A program made the translations under genes and the position numbers. Below are positions 9,642-18,951 of a stretch of 64,000 nucleotides of DNA, piece by piece (positions within the stretch are counted from its first letter, which is position 1; each line of letters begins with the position of its first letter). Location: positions 598,773 through 662,772 of the forward strand of contig NZ_LMOI01000018.1 of NCBI RefSeq assembly GCF_001423525.1, read 5' to 3'. A model generated the notes under the pieces. That model did not search any database, was not told the origin of the DNA, and worked only from the letters and a program-made list of their open reading frames with translations. The DNA is from Arthrobacter sp. Leaf137 (GTDB lineage: Bacteria > Actinomycetota > Actinomycetes > Actinomycetales > Micrococcaceae).

Positions 9642-9782
9642 ATGGCTGACAAGTCCCCGCGTCAAACAGCATCCAAAAAATCCGGCAAGTCCATCAAGGA
9701 AAAGCGCGCTGACAAAAGGGCCGCTTCCGCGCCGGCCAGCTCCATCGACACCACCCCCGGCAAGGCAGCCAAAAAGAAGTGA
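9642..9782 (+). CDS. Small basic Lys/Ala-rich protein (46 aa)
   Basis: A 46-residue, very lysine-rich protein (SIKEKRADKRAA in the middle, KAAKKK at the C-terminus) with no hydrophobic segment. It is probably disordered and could bind nucleic acid; no function is recognised. CAGGAG sits 7 nt before the ATG. Its TGA overlaps the GTG start of the next gene (GTGA), which implies translational coupling. An ORF extending further upstream in the same frame overlaps the tRNA and is not credible. The length and overlap support a real gene rather than chance. Confidence 0.7.
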   Translation: MADKSPRQTASKKSGKSIKEKRADKRAASAPASSIDTTPGKAAKKK

Positions 9783-10957
9783 GCGGCCAACAGACCCGGC
9801 TCAGCCTGGGCATCCTGGCCTCCACCCGGAAACCCGACGAACGCCGCCTGCCCATCCACCCCCTCCATTTCGAGCGGATCGCCCCTGAACTGCGCGAGCA
9901 CATCGTCCTGGAACAGGGCTACGGTGAACGGTTCGGTGTAGGGGATGCCCACCTGGCCACCCTGGTGGGGAGAATCGTGCCCAGGGCGACGCTGCTTGCG
10001 GAGGCCGACGTTGTGCTCCTGCCCAAGCCGCAACCCGAAGACCTGGCGGAACTCCGCGACGGCCAGGTCCTGTGGGGGTGGCCGCACTGCGTCCAGGACC
10101 GGGCCATCACGCAGCTGGCCATCGACAAGAAGCTGACCCTGATCGCGTTCGAGGCCATGAACCACTGGGCCAGCGACGGCGGCTTTGGCCTGCATGTGTT
10201 CCACAAGAACAACGAACTGGCCGGCTACTGCTCGGTGCTGCACGCCCTCGCGCTCACCGGTTCCACCGGTGACTACGGCCGCCGGCTCAGCGCCGTGGTG
10301 ATCGGTTTCGGTGCCACCGCCCGCGGCGCCGTAACCGCCCTGAACGCCCACGGCGTACACGACGTCCAGGTGCTGACCAACCGCGGAATCGCGGCCGTGG
10401 GCGCCCCCATCCATTCAGTGAACATCGTGCAGTTCGACCACGACGACGAAGCACCCTTCCTGAGCCAGGTCATCACCGAGCGGGGCCGGCTGCCGCTGGC
10501 ACCGTTCCTGGCCGAAAGCGACATCGTGGTCAACTGCACGCTGCAGGATCCCAACAACCCGCTGACCTACCTCCGGACGGAAGACCTCGCGGCCTTCAGC
10601 CCGGGGAGCCTGATCGTGGACGTCTCCTGTGATGAAGGCATGGGTTTCAGCTGGGCCCGTTCCACCACTTTTGCCGAGCCGATGTTCACGGTGGGCGACC
10701 ACATCAACTATTACGCGGTGGACCACAGCCCGTCCTACCTCTGGAACTCCTCCAGCTGGGAGATCAGCCAGGCCCTGCTGCCGTTCCTTGAGCCGGTGAT
10801 TGGCGGCCCGGCCGAATGGGACCGCAACGAGACCCTGGCGCGGGCCATCGAAATCCGCGCCGGCGTGGTCCTCAACGAAAGCGTGCTTGAGTTCCAGCAG
10901 CGGGAGGCAGACTATCCACACGCCGCCAGGAACCCGGACCTGGCCGGGCAGTCCTGA
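9779..10957 (+). CDS. N5-(carboxyethyl)ornithine synthase-like / alanine dehydrogenase-PNT family protein
   Basis: A 392-residue protein with an alanine dehydrogenase/PNT-type N-terminal domain (LSLGILASTRKPDERRLPIH, ELREHIVLEQGYGERFG). A Rossmann NAD(P)-binding domain follows around residues 165-290 (LSAVVIGFGATARGAVTALN). It resembles lactococcal CEO synthase, which reductively condenses pyruvate with the side-chain amine of ornithine. The actinobacterial homologues carry this annotation, but their substrates are not established. GTG start, translationally coupled to the small basic protein upstream. Alternative: another opine- or saccharopine-type dehydrogenase. Confidence 0.78.
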   Translation: MSGQQTRLSLGILASTRKPDERRLPIHPLHFERIAPELREHIVLEQGYGERFGVGDAHLATLVGRIVPRATLLAEADVVLLPKPQPEDLAELRDGQVLWGWPHCVQDRAITQLAIDKKLTLIAFEAMNHWASDGGFGLHVFHKNNELAGYCSVLHALALTGSTGDYGRRLSAVVIGFGATARGAVTALNAHGVHDVQVLTNRGIAAVGAPIHSVNIVQFDHDDEAPFLSQVITERGRLPLAPFLAESDIVVNCTLQDPNNPLTYLRTEDLAAFSPGSLIVDVSCDEGMGFSWARSTTFAEPMFTVGDHINYYAVDHSPSYLWNSSSWEISQALLPFLEPVIGGPAEWDRNETLARAIEIRAGVVLNESVLEFQQREADYPHAARNPDLAGQS

Positions 10958-11140
10958 CCCCAGGGCCCCGCGCGGCCGCCGTCTGGTCCACAATCCGGAC
11001 CGTCCGGCGCCGGCAAGGCCACACTTTTTCCCCGGCCGGCGACGGTTTTGCGATCGGTGAACGCCCAGGCTTAAGCCCGGCCTTCGCAAGCCTGCGGGCG
11101 TAGGGTCGCAAGGCAAGCGAACCCGGAAGTAAGGACTGTC

Positions 11141-12391
11141 ATGACGAAGGTTTTGGACGACGTTGCAGGGGTGGCACAGGACCTCACCGGAGTCTACGAG
11201 GATCTGCACCGGCATCCCGAACTCTCCGGCGCCGAAGTCCGGACGGCGGGGATCGTGGCCGAACGGCTCACCGGGCTGGGCTGGGAGGTCCATGCCGGAG
11301 TGGGCGGGACCGGCGTCGTGGGTGTCCTGCGGAACGGCGACGGACCCACCGTGATGCTCCGTGCGGACATGGACGGCCTTCCCGTCCTGGAGAAGTCCGG
11401 ACTTGGCTACGCCAGCACCGCGCGTGGCACCAGCCCCACGGGTGCCGATGTTCCCGTAATGCACGCGTGCGGCCACGACGTCCATGTCACCTGCCTCCTC
11501 GGCGCGGCTACGCTGTTCAGCGCCCATCGGCCGGCCTGGTCCGGAACCATCGTGGCGGTGTTCCAGCCGGCCGAGGAAACCGGCGCCGGCGCCCGCGACA
11601 TGGTGGCGGACGGCCTCTTCGACCGCGTCCCCGTGCCTGACGTTGTCCTGGGACAGCACGTGGCCCCGTTCCCCGCCGGTGCACTGGGCGTGCATGCCGG
11701 ACCTGCCTTCGCCGGGTCCGACAGCTTCTCGGTGACGCTGTTCGGCCGGAGCGGCCACGGCTCCCGGCCGGAAACCACCGTGGATCCTGTGGTGATGGCC
11801 GCGGCCACCGTCATGCGGCTGCAGGGGCTGGTATCCCGCGAGATCGGCGGCAACGAAACGGCCGTCCTCACCGTCGGCCAGCTCCACGCCGGCACCAAGG
11901 ACAACATCATTCCCGAAGAGGCCCAGCTGGGCATCAGCATACGGACCGCGGATCCGGCGGTCCGGGAGCGGATGATCAGCGGCATGACCCGCATCATCAA
12001 CGGCGAGGCCGCAGCTTCCGGGGCTCCGCAACCGCCCGCGATCACCGCGGGGCAGCACTTTCCCGTGGTGGTCAACAACCACGACGCCACGGCCCGCGTG
12101 CGGGAAGCATTTGCCGCTGAGCTGGGCGGCGCCGTCGATCCCGGACCCGTCACCGGCAGCGAAGACGTGGGCACCCTCGCCGCAGCCGCCGGGGCACCCT
12201 TGGTTTACTGGTTGCTGGGCGGCACCGATCCCGAGGTTTACGGCAAGGCGGTCCAGGACGGGACGGTGGCCTCCACCATCCCGTCCAACCACTCACCGCA
12301 TTTTGCCCCCGTCATCCGCCCCACGCTCGACGCCGGAATCTCGGCGCTGGTAGTGGCCGCGTTCGCTTGGGTGGGAACACCCGGGGGGTAG
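11141..12391 (+). CDS. M20 family amidohydrolase (N-acyl-amino acid / hippurate hydrolase type)
   Basis: A 416-residue soluble metallohydrolase of the M20D family. Visible motifs are the N-terminal EDLHRHPELSGAEVRT, the metal-binding stretches MLRADMDGLPVLE and MHACGHDVHVTCLLGA, the acidic catalytic region QPAEETGAGARDMV, a dimerisation domain around residues 190-310 (SGHGSRPETTVDPV), and SNHSPHFAP near the C-terminus, which supplies the last metal ligand. It would cleave an amide bond of an N-acyl amino acid or similar substrate. AAGGA precedes the ATG. Its stop is only 2 bp from the convergent MFS gene. Exact substrate unknown. Confidence 0.85.
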   Translation: MTKVLDDVAGVAQDLTGVYEDLHRHPELSGAEVRTAGIVAERLTGLGWEVHAGVGGTGVVGVLRNGDGPTVMLRADMDGLPVLEKSGLGYASTARGTSPTGADVPVMHACGHDVHVTCLLGAATLFSAHRPAWSGTIVAVFQPAEETGAGARDMVADGLFDRVPVPDVVLGQHVAPFPAGALGVHAGPAFAGSDSFSVTLFGRSGHGSRPETTVDPVVMAAATVMRLQGLVSREIGGNETAVLTVGQLHAGTKDNIIPEEAQLGISIRTADPAVRERMISGMTRIINGEAAASGAPQPPAITAGQHFPVVVNNHDATARVREAFAAELGGAVDPGPVTGSEDVGTLAAAAGAPLVYWLLGGTDPEVYGKAVQDGTVASTIPSNHSPHFAPVIRPTLDAGISALVVAAFAWVGTPGG

Positions 12392-12393
12392 TG

Positions 12394-13815
12394 CTAGGCA
12401 GCCGCCGGCCGGTCCACGATCCGGATCGGCCGGCGCCGGTCCCGCACGTCCACCTTCAGGTGCAGTGAGCCCTTCCGGGCCAGGACAATTGCAACCGTGA
12501 GTGCGGCGAGGGCCGGAACACCGCCGGATACCAGCAGGGCCATGTGGGGGTCGGCATGTTCGGCGATCCACCCGAGCATCGGCCCGCCAAGTGCCTGGCC
12601 GCCAATGAGCACCATGATGTACAGGCTCATGACGCGGCCGCGGATCCCCATGTTTGAGCTGATCTGCACCAGCTGGTTGGAGCCGGTGAGGAACATCAGG
12701 CACCAGAACCCGGACAGGACCATCACTGCCCCGAACGTTGCCAGCGAGGGGGCCAGCGCGGCCAGGCAGAGCATGGCCCCATACATTCCCGCACAGAACA
12801 CCACCGAGCGCAGCCGCAGTTGGCGGCGCCGGGTCGAGGCTATGGCGCCGGCCAGTGCCCCGAGGGCCACCAGCGCATTCAGGAGGCCATATCCGCCGGC
12901 TCCCACACGGAAGACGTGGTCGGCAAAGGCCGCGAGGATCACCGGCAGGCTCATGGCGAAGACGGAGATAAATCCGGCCATCAGCCAGGGCCAGTAGATG
13001 GTGGGCTTGCTCAGCGCATACCGGAGCCCCTCGCGCAGCATGCCCTTGCTCTTGGGGGTGGGGGCGCTGACATGCAACTGGTCCTTGCGGAGGATGAGCA
13101 GCATCGCCACGGTGGAGCAGCAGGCCACCGCGTTGGCCGCGAACGCCCAGCCCGCACCCACTGCGGTGAGGAGCAGTCCGGCCAGCGCCGGCCCGATCAG
13201 CCCGCCCAGCTGGAACGTGGTGGAGTTGACGCTGATGGCGTTGCGCAGGTGGGTGGGACCCACCAGTTCGTTGACGAACACCTGGCGCGCGGGCTGGTCG
13301 AGCACCGTGACCAGTCCCAGGACCAGGGCAATCACGTAGACGTGCCACACCGCGATGGCGCCGGTCAGGGCGAGCGTGGCGAGCAGGGCAGCCAGGACCG
13401 CGGCCATGCTCTGGCACAGGATCAGGATCTTCCTCTTGGCGAACCGGTCGGCAATCATGCCGCCCCACGGGCCCAGCAGCAGGGAGGGCAGGAACTGCAG
13501 CGCCACCGTGAACCCCACGGCGGTGACGGATCCGGACAGCTGGAGGACCAGCCAGTCCTGGGCGATGCGCTGCATCCAGATGGCGATGACGGCGATGAAA
13601 TGGCCCACCGCGAAGATGCGGAAGTTGGGCACGCTGAGGGAGATAAACGTGTGCTTCCACGGCAGGCGTTCCGCGACGACGGGCACGGGCTGGGTGAGCG
13701 CGTCCCGGTTCCGGACGTCCGGAGCTTGCGGGCCGGGCGGCAGGGCTGGTGCTGAACTCGCGGAATCGATGACGGGCTGGCTGACGGTTGCCGACGACGG
13801 CGGTGGGGGTGCCAC
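12394..13815 (-). CDS. MFS transporter (multidrug-efflux type)
   Basis: A 473-residue major facilitator protein. A Pro/Ala-rich cytoplasmic N-terminus of about 55 residues precedes the first helix (FRIFAVGHFIAVIAIWMQRI). About twelve helices follow, with the loop 2-3 signature GPWGGMIADRFAKRKILI and LDQPARQVFVNELVG before the second bundle, typical of DHA-like drug/siderophore exporters. It is transcribed divergently from a LysR-type gene with a T-N11-A dyad between them, so it is probably that regulator's target. A 9-bp hairpin (12403-12411 with 12427-12435) lies inside its 3' end and might terminate the convergent M20 gene. Substrate unknown. Confidence 0.85.
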   Translation of the reverse strand: MAPPPPSSATVSQPVIDSASSAPALPPGPQAPDVRNRDALTQPVPVVAERLPWKHTFISLSVPNFRIFAVGHFIAVIAIWMQRIAQDWLVLQLSGSVTAVGFTVALQFLPSLLLGPWGGMIADRFAKRKILILCQSMAAVLAALLATLALTGAIAVWHVYVIALVLGLVTVLDQPARQVFVNELVGPTHLRNAISVNSTTFQLGGLIGPALAGLLLTAVGAGWAFAANAVACCSTVAMLLILRKDQLHVSAPTPKSKGMLREGLRYALSKPTIYWPWLMAGFISVFAMSLPVILAAFADHVFRVGAGGYGLLNALVALGALAGAIASTRRRQLRLRSVVFCAGMYGAMLCLAALAPSLATFGAVMVLSGFWCLMFLTGSNQLVQISSNMGIRGRVMSLYIMVLIGGQALGGPMLGWIAEHADPHMALLVSGGVPALAALTVAIVLARKGSLHLKVDVRDRRRPIRIVDRPAAA

Positions 13816-13907
13816 AGGATTGTCCTCAAAGTGGGTGCGGTCCGGGATGCCCTTAACGCTATGGTGGCGCTAACAGATTATGGAGACGTATTGTCCCTAT
13901 AACTCGT

Positions 13908-13922
13908 ATTGCAAACCGCAAT
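13908..13922. promoter_or_regulatory. LysR-type operator (T-N11-A dyad)
   Basis: ATTGC-AAACC-GCAAT, a perfect 5-bp dyad with a 5-bp spacer. It contains T-N11-A, the consensus geometry for LysR-type regulators, and sits between the divergent MFS gene and the LysR gene, 26-40 nt upstream of the chosen LysR start. It would govern both autoregulation and MFS activation. Binding is inferred. Confidence 0.6.
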
Positions 13923-13947
13923 GACAGACAATGCCGATGGAGTGCAC

Positions 13948-14802
13948 GTGTTCGAACCAGCCCAACTCCGCTCGTTCCTGGCCGTCGCCGAAACCTTGAG
14001 CTTCACCAAGGCCGCGGACCGGCTGGGGCTGGCCCAGCCCACCATCAGCCAGCACATCCGGAAGCTGGAAACCGCCGCCAAGCGCGTCCTCATCACCAGG
14101 GACACCCGGGACGTCCGGCTGACGGACAACGGGGACGCCATGGCGGGGTTCGCCAGGAACATCCTCTCCGCCCACGACGCCGCGGCCCGCTACTTTTCCG
14201 GCTCGGCGATGCGCGGCCGGCTGCGTTTCGGCACGGCTGACGATCTGGCCATCACCGGGCTGCCCCGGATCCTGCGCGAGTTCCGGCAGATCTACCCGCA
14301 GATCAACCTTGAGCTGACTGTGGGCCAAAGCGACCAGCTCTACCGCAAGCTCAACGCGGGCCAGCTGGACCTGGTGTTCGTCAAGTGGGTGGCCGGGGCC
14401 AAGGACGGCACCGTGGTCCAGCACGATTCCTTCTCCTGGGTGGGCCTCGAGCAGACGTCCCTCGAACCGGGCGCACCGGTGCCCCTGATCGCCTACCCCT
14501 CCCCCAGCCTCAGCCGGAAACTTGCCATCGACGCTCTCGAAGCGCACGGCCGGACCTGGCGGATCACCTGCACTACCCGCCAGATCAGCGGCGTCCTGGC
14601 CGCGGTCCGGGCCGGAATCGGCGTGGCCGTCATGCCGTCATCGCTGGTACCGGAGGACCTGAAGATCATCACCCGCCGGTTCGACCTGCCAGCGGTGGGC
14701 GATGTGGATTTCACCCTGATCCGGAACCCGCTGGCCAATGCTGAAGTCATCGACGCGCTTACGCAGTCCATTGTTGGGCGGATAATCAACCGCCAGGGGT
14801 AA
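13948..14802 (+). CDS. LysR family transcriptional regulator
   Basis: A 284-residue regulator with an N-terminal winged HTH at about residues 3-62 (LRSFLAVAETLSFTKAADRL, GLAQPTISQHIRKLE) and a type-2 periplasmic-binding-like effector domain from about residue 85 (GRLRFGTADDLAITGLPRIL onward). The start is GTG at 13948, preceded by GGAG at 5-nt spacing; this gives the usual two to five residues before the HTH. In-frame ATG 13921 and TTG 13909 lie inside the T-N11-A dyad and have no ribosome-binding site. It probably controls the divergent MFS gene. Effector unknown. Confidence 0.85.
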   Translation: MFEPAQLRSFLAVAETLSFTKAADRLGLAQPTISQHIRKLETAAKRVLITRDTRDVRLTDNGDAMAGFARNILSAHDAAARYFSGSAMRGRLRFGTADDLAITGLPRILREFRQIYPQINLELTVGQSDQLYRKLNAGQLDLVFVKWVAGAKDGTVVQHDSFSWVGLEQTSLEPGAPVPLIAYPSPSLSRKLAIDALEAHGRTWRITCTTRQISGVLAAVRAGIGVAVMPSSLVPEDLKIITRRFDLPAVGDVDFTLIRNPLANAEVIDALTQSIVGRIINRQG

Positions 14803-14949
14803 ACCGGCAAGGCAAAGACCGGAGAAATCTTTCATTGATGTCAGATCGTTGCATAATCTATGCTGGTTTCTCCGGGGTCAAGCAGCAGGCCTGTTCTACA
14901 CTACGGGCGCGCCTGCACACCATGGCACGCCGCCCGGGACAGGCAGCCA

Positions 14950-15264
14950 ATGACGACAGCCAGGAACACCCATCTCAGCGCCGCACACGCCCGCCCGCAC
15001 ACCAGCACCCGGCCGGCAACGCGTCAGTCCAACCTCGGCACCGGCCTTGCCGCCACCGATTCGGGCTACATCGGAAAGCCGACCTGCGAAAAGTGCCGGA
15101 CGGACGAATTCATTTACCTTGAGTCCTACATTCCGCCGACCTACCGGCACGACGGGTCAGTCGCAGCGCTGGGCGAAGTGGCCTACACCTGCACACGGTG
15201 CGAGGATTTCTCGGCCCACAGCGTGCCCGTGACGTGGACTCCGCCGGGCTGGTACCTGGGCTGA
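14950..15264 (+). CDS. Hypothetical zinc-ribbon protein
   Basis: A 104-residue protein of unknown function. The first 45 residues are polar and low in complexity. The C-terminal half holds two Cys pairs, PTCEKCRTDEF at about residue 55 and YTCTRCEDFSAHS at about residue 86. This arrangement would form a single zinc ribbon. The ATG at 14950 is preferred over in-frame upstream starts, because their added residues have no conserved character, but the start is uncertain. It is convergent with putA, with a strong terminator hairpin between them. Confidence 0.55.
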   Translation: MTTARNTHLSAAHARPHTSTRPATRQSNLGTGLAATDSGYIGKPTCEKCRTDEFIYLESYIPPTYRHDGSVAALGEVAYTCTRCEDFSAHSVPVTWTPPGWYLG

Positions 15265-15316
15265 CATTCCACGGGCCGGGCGGGCCGGAATCCACTGTCC
15301 CGCAATCCCAACCAAC

Positions 15317-15360
15317 AACGAGGCCGGGCGGCCACCCTCAGGTGGCCGCCCGGCCTCGTT
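15317..15360. terminator. Bidirectional rho-independent-type terminator
   Basis: A perfect 20-bp stem (15317-15336 with 15341-15360), very GC-rich, around the tetraloop CTCA, lying between two converging genes. AAC/GTT at the stem base gives short U-containing tails in both directions. It ends putA and the zinc-ribbon gene. Confidence 0.85.
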
Positions 15361-15376
15361 GGTTCGTTAGGGACCG

Positions 15377-18300
15377 CTAGATCAGCGCGTCCGAGAGGTG
15401 GTTCGGGGTTCCGAACCGGTGGGCGGTGATGCTGACAGCCTGCTCGTGCAGGAACGGCAGCAGCTCAACCCTGCCGGCTTCGGTTACGGCGTGGGAGTAG
15501 ACAGCGATGTCGGGCCGACCGCCGGTTGCTTCGGCGAGAGCCGGCGCGTCACCGCCCAGCAGCCGGATGCGGGCGCCGGACAGCTTGCCCGCGGAGGCGA
15601 GCCGTCCCGCCGAAGCCAGCCAGCCGGCGTCGGACTCCACCGCCAGGTCCACGTCGAGGCCGAGGAACACGGCCCGCAGCTGGGCGGGAAGTTCGACGGC
15701 GGTGGACACGGTGAGCGGTGACCCCGCCAGCACGCCGGCCGCCACGGTCCGCACGAGGTGGGCCAGCGGCTCACCTTCGGAGAGGCGGACGGTGACCGGC
15801 AGGTTGCGGTAGCGGAAAATGTTGCGCTCCGCGCTCAAGCCAGAAACGTCCTTGGCGGTGCCGAACTCGCTGGCCCAGGCCTCGGCGTCGGACGCCAGGG
15901 CGCGCTGCACGGACTCAAGGTGGGCCGGCTCCAGGGCGGCGCCTGCGGCGTTGATGATCCGGCGGACGCCGGGGTGCGCAACGTCAGCCTTTGCGGATGC
16001 CTCGGCGGGGATCCAGTCGCCCAGCCCTGCCAGGTAATTGGGGCCGCCGGCCTTGGTGCCGGCGCCGACGGCCGACTTCTTCCAGCCGCCGAACGGCTGC
16101 CGCTGCACGATGGCCCCGGTGATGCCGCGGTTGACGTAGAGGTTGCCCGCCTGGATGCTGTCCAGCCAGATTCCCAGCTCCTCGGTGTTGAGCGAGTGCA
16201 GGCCTGCGGTGAGTCCGTACTCGATCTGGTTCTGGATGGCGATGGCCTCTTCCAGGGTCCCGGCGGTCATCACTCCGAGGACCGGGCCGAAGAATTCGGT
16301 CAGGTGGAAGTAGGAACCGCGCTTGACCCCGTAGCGCACGCCGGGGCTCCAAAGCCTGCCGGACTCATCCAGCTTCTTCGGTTCCACGGCCCAGTTTTCG
16401 CCGTCGCCCAGGGTGGTGAGGGCGTTGAGGAGCTTGCCGTTGGCGGGCTCGATGATCGGGCCCATCTGGCTGGTGGGATCCTGCGGGTAGCCCACCTTCA
16501 GCGAGGTAACAGCATCGATCAGCTGGTTGTGGAACCGCTTCGACTTGGCAACGGAGCCCACCAGAATCACCAGCGACGCGGCGGAGCACTTCTGGCCGGC
16601 GTGGCCGAACGCGGAGTAGGCCACGTCCTTGGCTGCCAGGTCCAGGTCGGCGCTGGGGGTGACGATGATGGCGTTCTTGCCGCTGGTTTCGGCCAGGAGC
16701 GGCAGGTCCTTGCGGAAGGAACGGAACAGTTCGGCCGTTTCGTAGCCGCCGGTGAGGATGACCCGGTCAACGGCCGGGTGGGAGATGAGCTGCGTGCCGA
16801 GCTCCCGCTCGCCCAGCTGCACCATAGTGAGGACGTCCTTCGGCACGCCGGCTTCCCACAGGGCTTCGACCATCACGGCACCGCTGCGGGCTGCCTGCTT
16901 GGCAGGTTTGATGACGACGGCGGAGCCGGCGGCGAGTGCCGCGAGGGTGGACCCGGCCGGGATGGCGACCGGGAAGTTCCATGGCGGCGTGACAACGGTG
17001 AGCTTCGCTGGGACGAACGTGGCGCCGTCGACCGCGTCCAGCTTGCGGGCGGACTCTGCGTAGTAGTGAGCGAAGTCCACCGCCTCGCTGACCTCGGGGT
17101 CGCCCTGGTCGATGGTCTTGCCGGTCTCGCTGGCCATGACTTCGAGAAGATCGGCGCGGCGGGCTTCAAGGGCGTCGCCGGCGCGGTGCAGGATTTCGGC
17201 GCGTTCGTCGCCGGAGAGTGCGCCCCAGGCCTTGCCCGTCTCGACGGCGGTTTCGATGGCCGAGTTCAGCGTTGCCTCGTCATTGATGAAGGCCGCCTTG
17301 ACCGAGGCGTTTCCCAGCGTGGAGCCCGGAACGCGGTCCAGGATGGCCCGGCCCCAAGTGCGGTTGGCGGGCAGGGAGGGGTCCGTGTCCGGGGTGTCTT
17401 TGAACGTATCGTGCGGCATCGCGACCGGCGGCAGGCTGCGGTCCTGGCGCCGGCTGGGGAGCGGCACACTGTTGTCCAGGGCCTCCAAGGAGGCGAGGAA
17501 GCGCTGCTTTTCGCGTTCGAACAGGGCCTCGTTCTTGTCGAGTTCGAACACGGCGGACATGAAGTTGTCCTGGCTGGCGCCCTCTTCGAGGCGGCGGATC
17601 AGGTAGGCGATGGCGACGTCGAACTCAGCCGGGTGCACCACGGGAGTGTAGAGGAGCAGCGAGCCGACGTCCTTCTTGACGGCTTCGGCCTGGCCCTGCG
17701 CCATGCCCAGCAGCATCTCGAACTCGATACCCTGCTGTGCGGTATCCGCAATTCCGCGCTCCTTGGCCAGCAGCCAGGCGAAGGCAATATCGAACAGGTT
17801 GTGGCCGGCCACGCCGATCCGGATGTTCTTGATCCGCTCCGGGTGCAGCGAGTAGTTGATGACGCTCTTGTAGCTGGTGTCGGAATCCTGCTTCGAACCC
17901 CAGGTGGCCAGCGGCCAATCGTGCAGCGAGGCTTCCACCTGTTCCATGGGCAGGTTGGCGCCCTTGACCACGCGGACCTTGATGCCGGCGCCGCCGTTGG
18001 CGCGGCGCTCCGCGGCCCAGTCCTGCAGCCGGATCATGGCGGACAGTGCGTCCGGGAGGTAAGCCTGGAGCACGATGCCGGCCTCGAGGTCCTTGAACTC
18101 AGGCTTGTCCAGGATCCGGGTGAACACCGCGATGGTCATGTCCAGGTCCTTGTATTCCTCCATGTCCAGGTTAATGAACTTGGCTTTGCCGCCCGTGCTG
18201 CTGCCGGGGGCGGCGAAGGAAGCCGCACGCTGGAAGAGCGGGGTGAGCTTCTCGACGACGTGTTCCACGGCTTCGTCGAACGCCCAGGCGGAATGCGGGG

Positions 18301-18907
18301 CCACCGTGGAGGAGACCTTGATGGAGACGTAGTCGACGTCGGGACGCGCCAGCAGCGTGTGCGTTCCGTCGAGCCGGCGGGAGGCCTCGTGCTCGCCGAG
18401 GACTGCCTCGCCGAGGAGGTTGACGTTGAGCTTGATGCCGTCCTTTTTGATCTTCGCGATGGCCGGGCCCAGCTTGGCATCGGTGGCGTCAACGATCAGG
18501 TGGCCCACCATTTCGCGGAGCACCTTGCGGGCTGCGGGGATGACTACCTGCGGCAGCGCCGGGGCCATGGTCCCGCCGAGCGCCACGGCGCTGCGCATGT
18601 ACCAGGGCAGGAACGCCGGCACCTTGGGCGCCAGCGCAGCCAGGTTGCGGGCGGCGACGTTCAGGTCCTCGGGGCGGACCACGCCGTCCACGAAGCCCAC
18701 AGTGAAGTCCAGGCCGTTGGGGTCCTTCAGGACTCCGGCCAGCTGTTCGGCGGAGGCATCCACCGGAACCTTCGCGGCCTCGGTAAGCCAGCGCCGGACC
18801 AAGGCGACCGCCTCAGTGGCGAGGGCTTTGGCCTGGGGGACGTCGACGTCGACCGTCTGCGGGGTGGCCGCGTGGGTGACTGCCGGTTCCATTGCAACGT
18901 GGGTCAT
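15377..18907 (-). CDS. putA: Bifunctional proline dehydrogenase / L-glutamate-gamma-semialdehyde dehydrogenase
   Basis: Oxidises proline to glutamate in two steps, using FAD and then NAD+. The 1176-residue length fits an actinobacterial PutA. The proline dehydrogenase barrel spans about residues 40-480 (DVDYVSIKVSSTV; KVRVVKGANLPMEQVE; SLHPERIKNIRIGVAGHNLF). The aldehyde dehydrogenase domain spans about 550-1010 (TVVTPPWNFPVAIPAGS, LAETSGKNAIIVTPSADL, and nucleophile Cys near 773 in GHAGQKCSAASLV). The last 160 residues form a C-terminal ALDH-like extension. No DNA-binding N-terminal domain is seen, so regulation is external. It shares a 45-bp promoter block with the nearby permease, next to a LysR gene. 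Confidence 0.96.
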   Translation of the reverse strand: MTHVAMEPAVTHAATPQTVDVDVPQAKALATEAVALVRRWLTEAAKVPVDASAEQLAGVLKDPNGLDFTVGFVDGVVRPEDLNVAARNLAALAPKVPAFLPWYMRSAVALGGTMAPALPQVVIPAARKVLREMVGHLIVDATDAKLGPAIAKIKKDGIKLNVNLLGEAVLGEHEASRRLDGTHTLLARPDVDYVSIKVSSTVAPHSAWAFDEAVEHVVEKLTPLFQRAASFAAPGSSTGGKAKFINLDMEEYKDLDMTIAVFTRILDKPEFKDLEAGIVLQAYLPDALSAMIRLQDWAAERRANGGAGIKVRVVKGANLPMEQVEASLHDWPLATWGSKQDSDTSYKSVINYSLHPERIKNIRIGVAGHNLFDIAFAWLLAKERGIADTAQQGIEFEMLLGMAQGQAEAVKKDVGSLLLYTPVVHPAEFDVAIAYLIRRLEEGASQDNFMSAVFELDKNEALFEREKQRFLASLEALDNSVPLPSRRQDRSLPPVAMPHDTFKDTPDTDPSLPANRTWGRAILDRVPGSTLGNASVKAAFINDEATLNSAIETAVETGKAWGALSGDERAEILHRAGDALEARRADLLEVMASETGKTIDQGDPEVSEAVDFAHYYAESARKLDAVDGATFVPAKLTVVTPPWNFPVAIPAGSTLAALAAGSAVVIKPAKQAARSGAVMVEALWEAGVPKDVLTMVQLGERELGTQLISHPAVDRVILTGGYETAELFRSFRKDLPLLAETSGKNAIIVTPSADLDLAAKDVAYSAFGHAGQKCSAASLVILVGSVAKSKRFHNQLIDAVTSLKVGYPQDPTSQMGPIIEPANGKLLNALTTLGDGENWAVEPKKLDESGRLWSPGVRYGVKRGSYFHLTEFFGPVLGVMTAGTLEEAIAIQNQIEYGLTAGLHSLNTEELGIWLDSIQAGNLYVNRGITGAIVQRQPFGGWKKSAVGAGTKAGGPNYLAGLGDWIPAEASAKADVAHPGVRRIINAAGAALEPAHLESVQRALASDAEAWASEFGTAKDVSGLSAERNIFRYRNLPVTVRLSEGEPLAHLVRTVAAGVLAGSPLTVSTAVELPAQLRAVFLGLDVDLAVESDAGWLASAGRLASAGKLSGARIRLLGGDAPALAEATGGRPDIAVYSHAVTEAGRVELLPFLHEQAVSITAHRFGTPNHLSDALI

Positions 18908-18951
18908 GGTTTTCCCCGATCTTTCCTAGTGTGGGAGGAGGTCTTTTCATC

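Noticed and set aside
10415..12292. 625-codon minus-strand ORF
   Set aside because: Antisense to the CEO-synthase-like and M20 genes; no domain character.
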